Source: Piezodorus guildinii (lineage: Eukaryota > Arthropoda > Insecta > Hemiptera > Pentatomidae). From it: a DNA stretch of 64,000 bases. Within the stretch, counting starts at the first letter, position 1, and each line of letters starts with the position of its first letter. A program made the translations under genes and the position numbers. The stretch covers positions 100,214,484 to 100,278,483 of the forward strand of contig CM041297.1 of NCBI GenBank assembly GCA_023052935.1. Direction: 5' to 3'. The notes under the pieces were generated by a model. The model made no database searches. It saw only the letters and a list, made by a program, of their open reading frames with translations, and was not told the origin of the DNA. Shown here in pieces: positions 35,023 to 47,169 of the stretch.

Positions 35023-35573
35023 TCAGTAACTTTGAAAAATAATTGAAAATATTAAAAAATGTAAGAAGTGTAATTTTTCACTCTTATTAATAAAGGACAT
35101 CCCTTACTTATAAATGAAAAAAATAATTTTTAATTTATCTTAATTAGATCAAGAGTTGGAGAATTTTGGCCACTAAATCGTGATTTTTTCCCTACGTGCG
35201 GCAGTTCATAGTTGATCTTAACTTGAATCGTCTGAATAAATGATTATTTTATAACCTGTTTGAATGAAATGCTATTCAATAGAAACAAGTTGTTTTGAAT
35301 AATGTAATGTAAAAAGGATAGTGGTCGTTCTTCAGAGAGCATCGACATTTCAACCTTGTAAACATTCGCAATCGTTGGAGGTCTTACAACTCGAACGTTC
35401 ACTTTCTCCACAGGTTAGCTGCAAGTTCGACAACCATTGGAAAATATAATATTGTTCATTAGTGCTGATTAAGGAGGCCTTGGTGAAAGGTCCTGCTCAA
35501 CTTTGTTTTGTTCTCGAGCTGTTTGAACGGGACACGTGCTAGTTAATTAATAATTACTAATGAGCCTCCTCTC

Positions 35574-35576
35574 CCA

Positions 35577-35607
<31 letters not shown>

Positions 35608-35640
35608 CTATATATATAATATATATATATATATTAATTA
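35574..35640. repeat. (TC)n and (TA)n microsatellites
   Basis: TCTCTCTC run at about 35574-35608, followed by a TATATA run to about 35634, lying directly against the 3' end of the minus-strand CR1/L2-like fragment. Confidence 0.85.
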
Positions 35641-35642
35641 TA

Positions 35643-36260
35643 TATAATAATTATAAAAACTTTATTCTGGTGCTAGCCAACTTAAGAATAACAACATTAT
35701 ACAGTACATATAAATATTTGGCCAAAAAACGAATAAAATTAATTTTTATTTAAAAAAGGCAAAAGAAAAATAAATTAATCACAAAAAAGACCCATATACA
35801 TTTATGTACAAAAAATATATATTATAAACACACAAAAAAAAAAAAATAAAATAAAAAAAAGAAAGAAAAGAATCCCCTAAAAGCTACTAGGGTTGAGGAA
35901 ATTATATAAAAAAAACTAATTATTCCACAGCGCAAGGGTTTGGACAAAATAGACAATTATTTTACATTGAAATTATGATAATTGAGTTGCAAATTCATAT
36001 TTGTTTTGCGCCTAATTGGGATAGAAAAAGATTTTGGAAAAGGTGAGATTTGAATGATAGGAGGGAAAAAGCTTGGCGAATATGAGTTGGTAGGGAATTC
36101 CATAGGGCTGCAGAGAGGATATAAAAGGAATGACCAAAAGATTTAGTTCTATGGGTGGGAATGTAAAGGTCGGAATGGCGGGATCTTCTTTCAAGAGAGT
36201 GGACTGAGGATTTAAATTGAAGGATACTGTGAATGTATGGAGGGTGTTGTACACACACAC
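35643..36260 (-). mobile_element. CR1/L2-like LINE 3' fragment
   Basis: The minus strand encodes the end of ORF2 at 35995-36240: HSILQFKSSVHSLERRSR, DLYIPTHRTKSFGHSFYILS, AALWNSLPTHIRQAF and SFKSHLFQNLF. The R-LYIP-HRTK...ALWNSLP-HIR pattern is the conserved C-terminus of CR1/L2 LINEs. The 3' UTR runs to CAGAATAAAGTTTTTATAA at 35643-35665 (plus coordinates). It is cut at its 5' end within a short (CA)n run near 36250. Confidence 0.8.
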
Positions 36261-36560
36261 ACAAACACACAAAAAGAGTTTATGCCTAAAGTAAATTATA
36301 TATTTATAAGTAATATAAAAATGGGCGAAGTCCCAATTATCCGAGTTGGTTTATACAGGATCATCTAAAACCTCGGTTAATAACTTCATTTTTTTAAAAA
36401 GAATAAGCACTGATTGCATTTTATTGCACGTACTGCAATGCTTATTCAGTCGATGATATCCTGCAAGGATGATCGAGACGCGAATCAACATTTCGTCGTC
36501 ATATTTCATTAACGACTCTTCTTGATTAAATAACTGTTTAACTGGCTATTGGATGGCTAT

Positions 36561-36700
36561 GGGAGCGACGTGGTCTAGTGGGTAGAGCGCTAGTCTACTG
36601 TGCTCCGGGTCCTGGGTTCGAATCCCGGCTGTGGCGGAATATTATTTATTCTGTTATTTCGGCCGGGGGGCGATCCTGGGGTATGGAGACCCTCCTGGGG
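36561..36700 (+). mobile_element. SINE family A, 5' half with intact Pol III boxes
   Basis: Best preserved tRNA-like head in the window: GTGGTCTAGTGGGTAGAGCG (A box region) and GGGTTCGAATCCCGGC (exact B box). The body stops at CCTCCTGGGG, so the 3' half is missing. Could be mistaken for a tRNA gene, but the anticodon arm and acceptor stem are not tRNA-like and the same sequence recurs elsewhere as a SINE. Confidence 0.85.
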
Positions 36701-37365
36701 TCCTCATTTACTTTTGATGTCTATCCACTACTTAAGAGTTTGCACTTTCTGAACTGCTTTGACCTTGAACATTTATATTTAAGACCGAATGTGATTATAT
36801 TTTCATAGATGTGATTGTGAGGTCTTGAAAGTGATAATTAACTTGAGAATGAGCCATGTGAAATAAAAATATATCAAAACGAGAGGAATTCAGGATTCCT
36901 GTTTCCTCTCGAGTGGCTGTTCAACTTTGCTGATTATATATGAACACACGTCATACTTGACTAGCAGAGAAGATAATCGTGTAAAAAAAAAAGCAGAAAG
37001 TGAAAATGTAAAATGCCATATCACAAAAACCAAAATTAATCCTAACGAATCTATACTAGACTTTGATGTTGAAAATGGTGCAAGATTCCCTGAGAGTTTA
37101 GAATAATGGTATTCAACATCTTCTGTACTAATTCTTTCTAAGACCAAACGTTTCCAAAAGACTTTTCTTCCGATCCAAAGTTCTTTAACCGTAAGTAATG
37201 TTTAGCCGAATTCCTCTCGAATCAAGAAAGACTCCCAAAACTATTTATTTTGTCTATTAATATACCATCAGTAAAAGTGGTAAGAGAAAGTAAAAGAAAA
37301 AATGTCCCTTTCTCTCTCCCTTCCATCCCCAAAATAATCACTGAAAATATTAATAGCGGTTAAAT

Positions 37366-38675
37366 GAAATATATAGTTAGGGAAAGTATTGCGATTGTGA
37401 ACAATATCGAGTCTTCCAATTAGAGTTTTCGCCGGAAATACAAGTTTTAGGGTCTCCTAAATCTTAATGACCAAGTCTCGAAAAACGGTCTGTGTGTATG
37501 TGCTAAATATAGCTCACAATGATAAGTTGTAAAAAAGGTTTTTCGAAATGAAATGTTTATAAACAAATATATATCTACAAACCAGTGTATTTTATAATAC
37601 GTTCAAGTAAGGTTTCAAATCTGCCTGGGCTTTTTTACACTTTACATATGAGTACAAATAATCATGATTTAAGTTAGTCTCAAAAGTACAGTACAAGATA
37701 GAAAAAAGGAAAAACCCTCTAAAAAAACGAACAAAAATAATAATAAGACAAATAATTAAATAAGGAAAAATAATAAGAAATGCAAACATAGTTAATTGAA
37801 ATAATAATATGTTTTATCCTTTTATGTTTGTAAGCTTTATGAGTTAAATTGGTTTTGCAATAAATAAAAATTTCCCTTATATGGTCATTCCTACTATTTG
37901 CACATTCAATTAAAAAAAATCTATTGTTAATCTATAAAATAAAAGTTGAAATATTAGGCACATTTAAACAATAATGTAATTGGTCTCCATTTAGGATAAC
38001 TGCCAACTTAGCCTTAAGCTTTTACTTTGAGAAATTTGTAATTGTAATAGTAAAACAGAAATTTCATATTTTAGGAACGTATTATGCATGAAATATAAAA
38101 ATAATTATTTAATAAAATCGGCTAACCAGCATAGCACTTTTTACGATTTTCTCAAACAGGGCTCCAACGATTTTGATTGATCTGGCTATACCGATGTAAA
38201 ATATAATGGACTTTGAGGTGGTGTAGTTGTCATTTTAATTGAAATAGTTTGACAGGGCTTACATGCCAATATTACCAATGTTCTTCCTCTGAATTACCTT
38301 TAATTTTGTAGATTTGAAAAAATGAACCATATCATCTTGTTAGATTCCTTGAAAAACGAGTTAATATCCAAGTTGAACGAATTTTATTATCAAATAATGA
38401 AGAAAATGGCTAAAATACTGTTTTTACAAATAATAATATATTTTATCAGTTTAAATTATTTTAAAACATAAATAGAGTGGTGAAAACCACATAAAACTAA
38501 CTGATTGTTATAGATAATAATATAATTGATTATTTAATGAAACAAATATTCTATCGAAACTCGATGTGTTCTTTAACTTTTTTCCCCTTTTTACTCTATA
38601 AAAAAGTTCGTAAATTGGGTTTAACAACAAAAGGAAGTAAAAGTCGTGTGTTGCGTGCACCAGATTTATTTTAAA
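37366..38675 (-). repeat. Family C repeat, copy 5
   Basis: Minus copy with both ends: left GTTAGGGAAAGTATTGCGAT, interior AATCGGCTAACCAGCATAGC and GCTCCAACGATTTTGATTG, right AAGTAAAAGTCGTGTGTTGC and GTGCACCAGATTT. About 1.3 kb, close to the full unit length. Confidence 0.7.
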
Positions 38676-39239
38676 TGACTACCAACTCTCGTTATGTACT
38701 TTTATAATTTAGATAGAAAAAAATTCTTGATTCTCTTCTTGCCTAACTCAAATTTTCATGGTTCATTGATTTATTAAAACTTGAAATATTATTACTACAA
38801 TTTAACTGTTTGTATTTGTTTGTACTAGAGTTGAATGTTGACTGTTGTTTTTTTTTGTTACTGTAACGAAGACATGTTATTTATTTGACAATAAATATTT
38901 TTTTAAATAAGGAACCCCTATGAACAGGTTGGTACTTTGACAACCGCAAGACCATATTTTCTAATGATGGTTAGGAAATGGCTCAGTCAAGCCCACATTG
39001 AACCTTATGAAATTGCTCTAATCACTTTCTCTGATACATTTTATGACAATCGCGTACCAATGTTGTGATATATGGACCTATAAGGAAAATAATAACACAA
39101 TGACTTTCACATTCAACTATTGGCGGTTTATTTCGTAGTTTTATGAAGTATGAATTTATGAGAAGTATTGTGCTTATTATTTTTTTTTTTATATTGTTGT
39201 TTAATGTTTGTTAAATATTTATTTTTTCCTTAAGTTCGT

Positions 39240-39433
39240 GATCACTAGCCTACTGTTCTCTGGTCCAAGGTTCAAACCCAGCCTGAGGCAGAATTATTTA
39301 TTTTGTTATTTCAGGCGTTGGGCGGTCCAGGGGTATGGAGACCCTGTTGGGGCACACCCAGCCTCTATAAAATCAGTACCCAAAGTTGAGGAGAAAACCT
39401 GGCGGCTGAGTGTGATCTAGACCTAGTGACCAT
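39240..39433 (+). mobile_element. SINE family A, head-damaged copy
   Basis: TGATCACTAGCCTACTGTTC, B-box-like AGGTTCAAACCCAGC, body GGGTATGGAGACCCTGTTGG, GGGCACACCCAGCCTCTAT, CTGGCGGCTGAGTGTGATC. Truncated at both ends. Confidence 0.8.
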
Positions 39434-39950
39434 TTCACATGAAAGGTCTACGTGAAACAGGACTATCTTCACAATTTTCGTAATTGTCTTTAGGTTTATT
39501 AAAAGCTAGACTTACTTTGTTAATTCTTTTTTTGCCAGTCAATATTCATTAACAAAATCACGTTTCGAAGTCTTTACTTTTCTTCTTACTAATACTTATA
39601 ATAATTATTTGAATAATCCCTCAAGTAAGAAGACATTCTTTATTACACCTGCCAACCCAAATTCACGCAAAACATTGGTAAACTACAAGAGGGGAAATGC
39701 GCCATGTCAACACTATTCAATATTGCAGTAGCCTGATTGCCTCAATATCTTTTAAGTTCAAAGACTTTTCTATTAGATTCCAATCCTGCATACCATGGAT
39801 CGATCTATCTTCAGGCAAGGGATTGCGGAATATTTTATTCTCCTACAGCATAGGCATTGATAGGTATGGAAAGATATTTTAAGTCGAAAGAGATTGATGC
39901 TGAATTACTTATTTAAATAATTTTAAGTGTTTAACTAAGTTTCAATTTTT

Positions 39951-41710
39951 TAGGTAAAACTTGAGATTAAACTCTACTCTACAAAAATTAAAAGTCAACG
40001 CTTCCCAGGAGTCCCGTTAAAAATTCCAGTAAATTGCGTGCCCGAAACAAATTTTATTTAATATCTTTGGTTCTGATGAAGGTGAAAAAAAAACAAAAAA
40101 AAAAAAAAATAGGTCCGGTATCAGAATTACCTTATTTCCAAGCAAAACAATTAAAATAATAAGTCATTAAACTATTATTATTTTTTTTTTAATTGCCCTT
40201 TACTGATTCTAAAACTCTATACATTTTGTCTCTAACTTCAAAAATAATTGAGTTATGGGCGTATTTATGAATACAATTTCAATATTTTTCTTTCTTTTTT
40301 CCCCCATTTTTTATAATTATTCTTGTTTTTTTTGGTTAAAAGAAAACTAATATTTTTTTCTCTATTTTTAAAAATAACAAGATTTCATTTTTTAAAATAT
40401 TTTTTATGTTTTTCTTGTTTATCGCGCTTTACTGATTCTAAAATTCTCTACACTTTCTTCTCTATCTTCTCAAATAACTGAGTTATGGGCGTATTAATGG
40501 ATAAAATTTCATGTTTTTCTTTCTTTCTTTCTTTTTTTTTTTAATAATAATTTGCGGTTTTTTAGTTAGTAAATACTGATAAATTTTTTTCTGTATCTTC
40601 AAAAATAACCGATTTATTGAATTAAATCACTTTTAATCGGCCGCCATTTTAAAGATAACCGGCTGATAACAAAGTCTAGGTGTTAGGATCATCGTTGCCA
40701 TGCCCTAGTATTTTCGTGGTGAATTAAAAAAAAAATTGTCTAGTAGTTTCGGAGAAATTCCGCGGGCGGTTCACGTCGGACAGCGGACAAAAGGATGTTA
40801 TAAAAAAAATGTTATTCGGGTTCTTTATTGGCATCTTGAATCGTCGGCTCTTAAATTTTGAAGGCGGATAATTTTTTTTTTTTTTTTTATGGTCTATTAC
40901 AAAGGTTCATCATTGAAAACAGTAAACCAAAAATACAAAATCTCAACAAAATAGTGATTTTAATAAGTTTTCATAAAAACTGTACTGAGATTAAGATTCA
41001 TCACTTCCGAAAACAGTTTATTGTAATTATTTTATTTTGTTGAAAAATAAATATAAGCCAACAGATTTTCAAAGGTTAAGCACACATTTGAACGAGTAAA
41101 AGAAGCTTGAACAATTTATTTTGGGACCAGCAGTTTACTCTGAAAAATCTGTTCCAACATAAAAAAATCATGATTGTAGTTTTCACTTCATAAAACCTAT
41201 TTCCATTGATCCTAGAAATCGTTCAATTTTACCTTAACACCTTAGGTCATGATGTCAATTTGAGCCAAACGCCAGACTCCCGTGTTGTACTTGTGAGGCA
41301 GGAGACTATTTAAAATTGTGTTAAAAAAACATTTGTTAGGCGATTTGCTAGTAAATAATTTTTAGTTTTTCAGTTAAAAAAAAAAATTGTAATAAACTGT
41401 TTTTGAGCGATGAATTTAAATCTGAACACAGTTTTTAAGAAAACTTATTAAAATCACTATTTTGGTGAGATTTAAAAAATTTTTTTTAGGATTATTACCT
41501 AGATTAAAACTTGAATATTTTAATGGTTTACTTTTTCATTGATTAGGTTTGAAATAGGGTGATTTTGATTCCGAGATTATTTTTCTACCTTAATCAGAAC
41601 CAAAGATATAAAATAAAATGTTTTTTGGGCATGCAATTGAATTATTAAAGGGACTCCTAGGAACCATTGGCCTTTTGAGTCTAGTAGTTTAATCTATAGT
41701 TTCACCTAAA
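39951..41710. mobile_element. Foldback-type element (family D) with long inverted arms
   Basis: The left end TAGGTAAAACTTGAGATTAA mirrors the right end (41675-41708), and inward the arms keep matching: CCCAGGAGTCCC on the left against GGGACTCCTAGG on the right, TATCTTTGGTTCTGAT against ATCAGAACCAAAGATA. Further in, AATAGTGATTTTAATAAGTT (40947 on) mirrors AACTTATTAAAATCACTATT (41443-41462). The left arm is interrupted by a tandem region (about 40190-40880). No transposase frame. A partial extra copy of the right end follows at 41740-41935. Long inverted arms fit a foldback or MITE-like DNA element. Confidence 0.65.
40190..40640. repeat. Tandem repeat of about 229 bp inside the foldback element
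   Basis: CTTTACTGATTCTAAAA and GAGTTATGGGCGTATT occur at about 40198-40270 and again about 229 bp later (40427-40498); a third, partial unit (TCTTCAAAAATAACCGA) is near 40595. This resembles internal subrepeats of foldback elements. Confidence 0.7.
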
Positions 41711-42389
41711 AAAAAAAAAAAATAATAAACTAATTACAAATAAAATAAAAAAAAAATAGAAAAAAATAAAATAAAATCTTGAATAAACACTTCAAAACCA
41801 GAGATATTAAATAAAATGTTTTTTTTTTTTTTGCAAGTAATATTTCTGTATATTTTACGAGATTTCTGACATACGTTGGCATATACTATTTTTCAGAGTT
41901 TAATGTCTAGTTTCGCCGAAAAAAAAAAAAAAAAAATTAAAATTGGTGAAACGCATTTCGGAACCTCTCCTTGTACGTTACTGAACCTTAATCTTGATGT
42001 GTACTATACATGTGTATAGGAATACAGTTTTGGGGGAAAACAGCTTTAGATAAAATAAAATAAAATATATCCACTACGCAAGCTTCACTCTAGATACTAG
42101 ATAATTACATAGTTATCCGCAAGGCTAACAACTACATGCACTTTCTAATGCATTTGGTTAGGAAATCCTCAAATGATTAATATTTTGAAACAGTCATGGC
42201 CTGTTCGAAAATCGATAAATTATATTCTTTACTTAATGTAGTTAGCAATGAGGATGAAACGTCTTTAATAAACGAACACCATGTATGAATTTATTCTCTG
42301 AACAATGAGGACTTTAAAATTAACCAAAATAGCATACTTTAGCAAATATTTCCGAAAAGCAGATGTCGAAAGAGTAATGACTGCTATCG

Positions 42390-42600
42390 AAGTGGTCTAG
42401 TTTTTAAACAACTCATAAGATTATTAAGAAATGAAGGAAAAGCAAGGTTTGAAACTGGTGGGCTTAAATGGAAACGGAGTTTACGACTAGGTATCTTGTT
42501 TGGGTCTGTTGCATATTTATTGTTAAGGTCACTATGGAGGATTTCATATGAGACAAAGTGAGATGAGGATTTTGGATTAAAAGTATTGGATGAAAATATC
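42390..42600 (-). mobile_element. Jockey-like LINE 3' fragment, highly diverged
   Basis: The minus strand reads HSDLNNKYATDPNKIPSRKL then RFHLSPPVSNLAFPSF, a worn version of the ORF2 tail (HKELNVPYVADLARTRYQSF...NPLVSTLASSSIP) of the copy at 45311-46365. No poly(A) end is retained. Confidence 0.65.
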
Positions 42601-42689
42601 AATTTAAAATAATCAATTTCATCTATATTTATTAGTTAGGTACTGTCAAATGTTAATTATATAACTAATACTAAGCAGACATGTATTCA

Positions 42690-43670
42690 AATAATCATTT
42701 ATTTAAATATTCGTCTTTTCACTGCCCAAAAAATGGAAAAATTTCGATTTATATCTTTACTTGTTTTTTCCCCAGCAAAATCGGCGAATTAGAAAATCCT
42801 TTTTGTACCATGCATTTGTACGTTAATATGATTTGCTTGAAAATGGGAGAAACAATTTTGCTTAAACCTTCTTCATTGATATAAAATTAAATATGCTTCG
42901 TTTTTTGTTCATTGTTTTTTTTTGTTCATTTAACGTCACTTTATGCTGCCGTGGCTAATCGGACGATGCTACAGTGGGAATCCTAAATTTTGCCTATCCA
43001 GGTTTAATTAGGATATGGATCTTTAATGAGTACCTGACATCGCACAGGTTGGGGACCACCTTTTTACGTCCCCTCCGAAGGACAGCATAACTAGAGGTTT
43101 TGGTAATCCCATTAAAGAATCCTAGGACCACCTGCGGGTTTGAACCCGTGACCTTTGGCATAGAAGGCTGTTATGCTAACCACCCTGCTACAAGTGATCC
43201 CTAGCTGTATTACGTTCATCGAATTTGTTTAAAAGGACTTAAACTAACCAAGATTTGAAATTTGTTGCTCTAAAGCACCTTTAACTTTTTTGATTAGATT
43301 AACCATCTACTTGGAAGCATGAAAATTTGGTGAACTTGAAACAAGAAAGAATTTAATGACCAGATGGAGAAGAAAACAGCAAAAATATTATTCAAGAATA
43401 AATTTTTTCCCACTCGGAATAGCTATATAGTTAGTGGTATAATTTACCGCTGAAAAGCAAATGATTTAAAAAAAAAAGGTTGTAAAAGGTGATAAAGGGT
43501 GACCAAATTTTTGTATGTAATAATTGATATTGTTATATATTTTAATCTAATTAAAATTTCCTATCGAAACTATAATATAAGATATAAATTTTTTTTTTAA
43601 TTTTTTCTTTTTTTAATTTGATTTAAGGAGATAGGTACTTTCACTTGAAAATTGTGTGAGTGAGCGCTTC
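42690..43670 (-). repeat. Family C repeat, copy 6 (split by a SINE)
   Basis: AAAATCGGCGAATTAGAAAA and ACCATGCATTTGTACG before, and TTTTTGATTAGATTAACC plus GGTACTTTCACTTG after, the family B SINE at 42905-43202. Diverged. Confidence 0.5.
42905..43202 (-). mobile_element. SINE family B, full-length
   Basis: Minus orientation. Tail side GTTCATTTAACGTCACTTTA; body GTGGCTAATCGGACGATGCT and CCCCTCCGAAGGACAGC; head GCGGGTTTGAACCCGTGACC and CACCCTGCTACAAGTGATC. B box intact. No clear target duplication. Confidence 0.88.
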
Positions 43671-44282
43671 AGATTTTTCTTCTTCAATTATTCACATTTC
43701 TTTAAATATGGTAATTGTTAGTAGCTATTTATGTAATTACGAACTAGGAAGTAAATTCTTTGCTGACTATCGTGCGTTTTTTTTAATTTTAATTTTTGTT
43801 CTTATAAATATGAGTACCATTCTACATATTTTTCATTATTGAGAATGCATTGTAAAATTAAATACAATGTGTTACGGGAAACCCAAGAGAAGTCTATACC
43901 CCATAGGTCTATAAACCCGTATTCTACAGAAGGCTAAATATTTATTTGTGAAACGTGCACAAAGTCACATAGGCTATGGTTGAGGGAAGGTGGTTTTAGC
44001 CAAAATGTTTATCTCTTAGGAATAAAAACAACAGATATGACATGTCCTGTTCATGATAATTATATTTAAATAGATAATAAGCAGGTAAATTTTCTTTACA
44101 TAGTTTTGAAATTGTGTACTAGAGAGAAGAATTAACAATAGTTACAAATGTATACATTATAATTAGATGTCTTTAAAGTGTTAATGACATTAAATTAAAG
44201 TATATTTAATTATAATGAAATAAACATACATATAACTTAAATTCTTACTTGCATGTTATCACACCTCACTCATCACTATAGA

Positions 44283-44891
44283 ACAAATACTATACGTTGG
44301 ACTTAATCTTGTCAAACATATTACATGGAATCCTCATACAAGGCTTAAACGACTAGAAACTGCTCGTAGATACCGATTATTAAAACACTTACTTGACAAA
44401 CGATCGAAACTCCCTCTTTACTACAAAAACTCATTTACATAACCATTATCAGACCCATATGGACTTATGACATTGAGTTATGAGGGTCCACTAGATCATC
44501 GAATTTCTTCCGCATCCAATACTTGCAATCCAAAATCCTTCAGAAAATTCTCGACGCTCCTTACTTTGTTACCAATAAACTCATCCATAGAGACCTTGAA
44601 TATCCACTAGTTGCAGAAATAGCCCTAAAAAGATACACCACCTTTCGCTCCAAATTACCAGCCTATACAAATCCGCTTGTCCGTAACCTCTCATATACGT
44701 CTATTAGACTCATAAGAGGCGCCTGAAAAGACGATGGCCTCGAGACCTGCTGATCAAATTCTAAACATTGAAGTGCTACCGCTGGATAGTTTCTTCTCCA
44801 AACTTTTTCAAGCCAATATTCTCTGAATAGCTCATTTACTTATTGTATTATGTACAGTTGTAAATTTCAATGAAATACTTAAAAAAAAAAT
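44283..44891 (+). mobile_element. Jockey-like LINE 3' fragment
   Basis: Plus strand, with stops and frameshifts: the TWNPHT-like region at about 44325, RPIWTYDIEL, LQSKILQKILDAPYFVTNKL, RDLEYPLVAEIALKRY, then the 3' UTR ending GTTGTAAATTTCAATGAAAT and a poly(A) run at 44880-44890. Same family as 45311-46365. Confidence 0.82.
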
Positions 44892-45310
44892 TAGTAATGG
44901 TGTCTATAAGAAAAATTACAATTTTGTCGGTTGGGTTCTCGTGGTAAGAAGAAAAAATTAAAATGTACAGAGGCTTTCTGGTTCTAATAATGGTATTGTC
45001 ATCAATATCTAGGGTAATGACAGTTTAACAACTGAAACGATTAATTAGTCTCTTAAGTCTCATGTCATACTTCTCAAAGACTCAACCATACAGAAGACAG
45101 CGATTTTTACTATTACTTACTAATATCATTATTTTTATATTTTGGAAGGAGATATTTTAGTACGATTTGGAACGCATTAAGTGTGTAATTAGTACCTTTT
45201 AAAAATAATCGGAATTCTGAATCGCGATTGATAACACTAAACGATTTGCATCGAAATATATCTATAACGTAAAAAAATGTCTTTTGGGAAATCAACGTCT
45301 CAATTGTTAA

Positions 45311-46365
45311 ATTTTTTTTTTTTTTTTTATATTTATATTTATTTATTGAAATTTACAACTGTAATTTATATTACAACAAGTAAATATGCTAAAAGAAAAA
45401 TCACATGAGACAGACTTGTTGAGGAGCAACCCAATGGAAGCACTCCAGTAACTATTTTAAACAAGAAGGTCTCGAGGCCATCTTCTTTTCAGACGCCTCG
45501 GAGGATTATCAGGAATCGAAGAGGAAGCAAGGGTTGAAACTAGTGGGTTGGAGTGGGAATGGAGTTTGTCATAGAAGGATTGATATCTAGTTCGGGCCAA
45601 ATCAGCAACATATGGAACATTTAGTTCTTTATGGATGATTTTATTTGTGACAAAGTAAGGAGCGTTGAGGATTTTACGAAGGATTTTGGATTGTAAGGAT
45701 TGGATACGGGAAGAATTCGATGGTTTAGTAGAGCCCCAAAGCTCAACTCCGTATGTCCATATAGGCCTTATGATGGTCATGTTGATGAGCCTTTTGTAGT
45801 TAAGTGGAAGGTTTGAGCGTCTGTCTAGTAAGTGTTGAAGTAATCGAAAGCGGCGAGCAGTTTCCTGTCGTTTCAGTCTTGTGTGTGGATTCCATGTGAG
45901 ACGTTTGTCAAGGAGCAGTCCTAGGTAGCGGATCTGTTCAACAGGGACAAGTGGAATATTATTAAAGGATACTGTGGGACAGGATGTCATTGGCCTACGA
46001 CGAAGGGTAAAGGTTATTTGATGGGATTTGTTGGAATTTATTTTAATTCTCCAATTCTGACACCATATCTCAAGGTCTCTGATGTGGGATTGAAGGGTTT
46101 GAGAGGCAACAGTTGGATCGTTATTGACTGATAACACACAAGTGTCATCAGCATAAGTGGAAAGGAAAGTGTTAGGATTGGTTGGGATATCAGCTGTATA
46201 TACTGTGTAGAGAATGGGTCCTAGGATACTGCCTTGGGGGACACCAGCGGACGGAGTAAAAAGAGATGAGTAGAACCCATTGTGATTTATTTTGAGGGAT
46301 CTGTCAGTGAGGTAGGACTGGATGATAAGGAAGTATGTTGGAGGGAGGAAGAGAGGGAAATGAAA
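45311..46365 (-). mobile_element. Jockey-like LINE, 5'-truncated, open RT frame
   Basis: Minus strand, poly(A) tail seen as the T run at 45311-45328. The ORF2 frame is open from the truncation (FLPPTYFLIIQSYLTDRSLK) through SAGVPQGSILGPILYTVYTA and catalytic STYADDTCVLS to the stop at 45457, then a 3' UTR ending AAATTTCAATAAAT-like. This is the RT palm (motifs B-C onward), thumb and C-terminal region of a jockey-type element. No endonuclease or ORF1. Relative openness suggests a young insertion. Confidence 0.9.
45457..46355 (-). CDS. Jockey-like reverse transcriptase, C-terminal part
   Basis: About 300 codons with no start codon (5'-truncated). Motifs: QSYLTDRSLKINHNG, GVPQGSILGPILYTVY (motif B), TYADDTCVLS (motif C), LEIWCQNWRIKINSNKS, RYLGLLLDKRLTWNPHTRLK (primer-grip and thumb region), RPIWTYGVELWGSTKPSN, ILNAPYFVTNKIIHKELNVP and the end RRLKRRWPRDLLV. 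It would be the polymerase of a target-primed retrotransposon, but lacks the N-terminal half and cannot be active alone. Confidence 0.9.
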
Positions 46366-46645
46366 CAGGAAATTATACGTTGACGGGTTTTAAATATTCT
46401 TAATATTTTGTCATATGTAATTACACAAAAGGGATCTGGGAAAATGAAGAAATACTACTATCATCCTCTTACCCATTGAATTTTTTAAAAAATATTGTAG
46501 AAAATAGCCAAATATAGATTTTATGGAATCAAAGAGTTAATATAACAACAAGAAAAATTATATAAGTTTCCTGATGAAGATATTCTACCCTGAAGCGTTT
46601 AAAATTAATTCTGACAATATTAATGCTTGTTAATGATTTAATATT

Positions 46646-46905
46646 GGAGCGGCGTGGTCTAGTGGATCAACTATTCTTTAGGTCCTGGGTTCCAACCCCG
46701 GCTGAAGCAGAGTGTCACTCCACGGCTAAAATAACAGAATAAATAATTCTGTTATTTTAGTTGTGGAGCGACCCTCGGGTATGGAGACCCTCTTGTGGCA
46801 CACCCAGCCTCTATAAAGTGGGTAACCTAAAATTGGTGAAGAAGGGATCTGGGCGTGATCTAGATCTGATCAACTCCTTGTACTGCCGTTGACCGTGAAA
46901 CATTG
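46646..46905 (+). mobile_element. SINE family A copy
   Basis: GGAGCGGCGTGGTCTAGTGG, GGTTCCAACCCCGGC, GGTATGGAGACCCTCTTGTG, GCACACCCAGCCTCTATAAA. It contains a short internal inverted duplication (TCCACGGCTAAAATAACAGA then TCTGTTATTTTAGTTGTGGA, about 46717-46767). Confidence 0.85.
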
Positions 46906-47169
46906 TATATCCTCTTATATAACTGTTACTTTAATATTACACTACTTTGAAAATTTTAAAAGAAAAAAAGTTTCTCGTTTCTAATGGTTACGTTCTATAT
47001 ATATATTACCGTCCAATATCGCTTTAAAATTGTTTATATTTAAAAGTTTAATTGTTCACATATTGTTCTTCTTTTAATATCTAATTATTTGCTTAGTTTC
47101 TCTTTGTAGAATTCAAATATTCTTATTGGAATATTATCATCTTAATTTTATATTTTCTTCCATACTTTA

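Noticed and set aside
35574..35640. Possible regulatory (GA)n element
   Set aside because: It is a (TC)n/(TA)n microsatellite next to a LINE end, with no gene nearby.
36561..36640. Candidate tRNA gene (good A and B boxes)
   Set aside because: The same head recurs with a shared non-tRNA body at several other sites; it is a SINE head, and no proper acceptor stem closes.
40858..41043. 61-codon plus-strand frame
   Set aside because: It falls in an arm of the foldback element and is not conserved between the arms.
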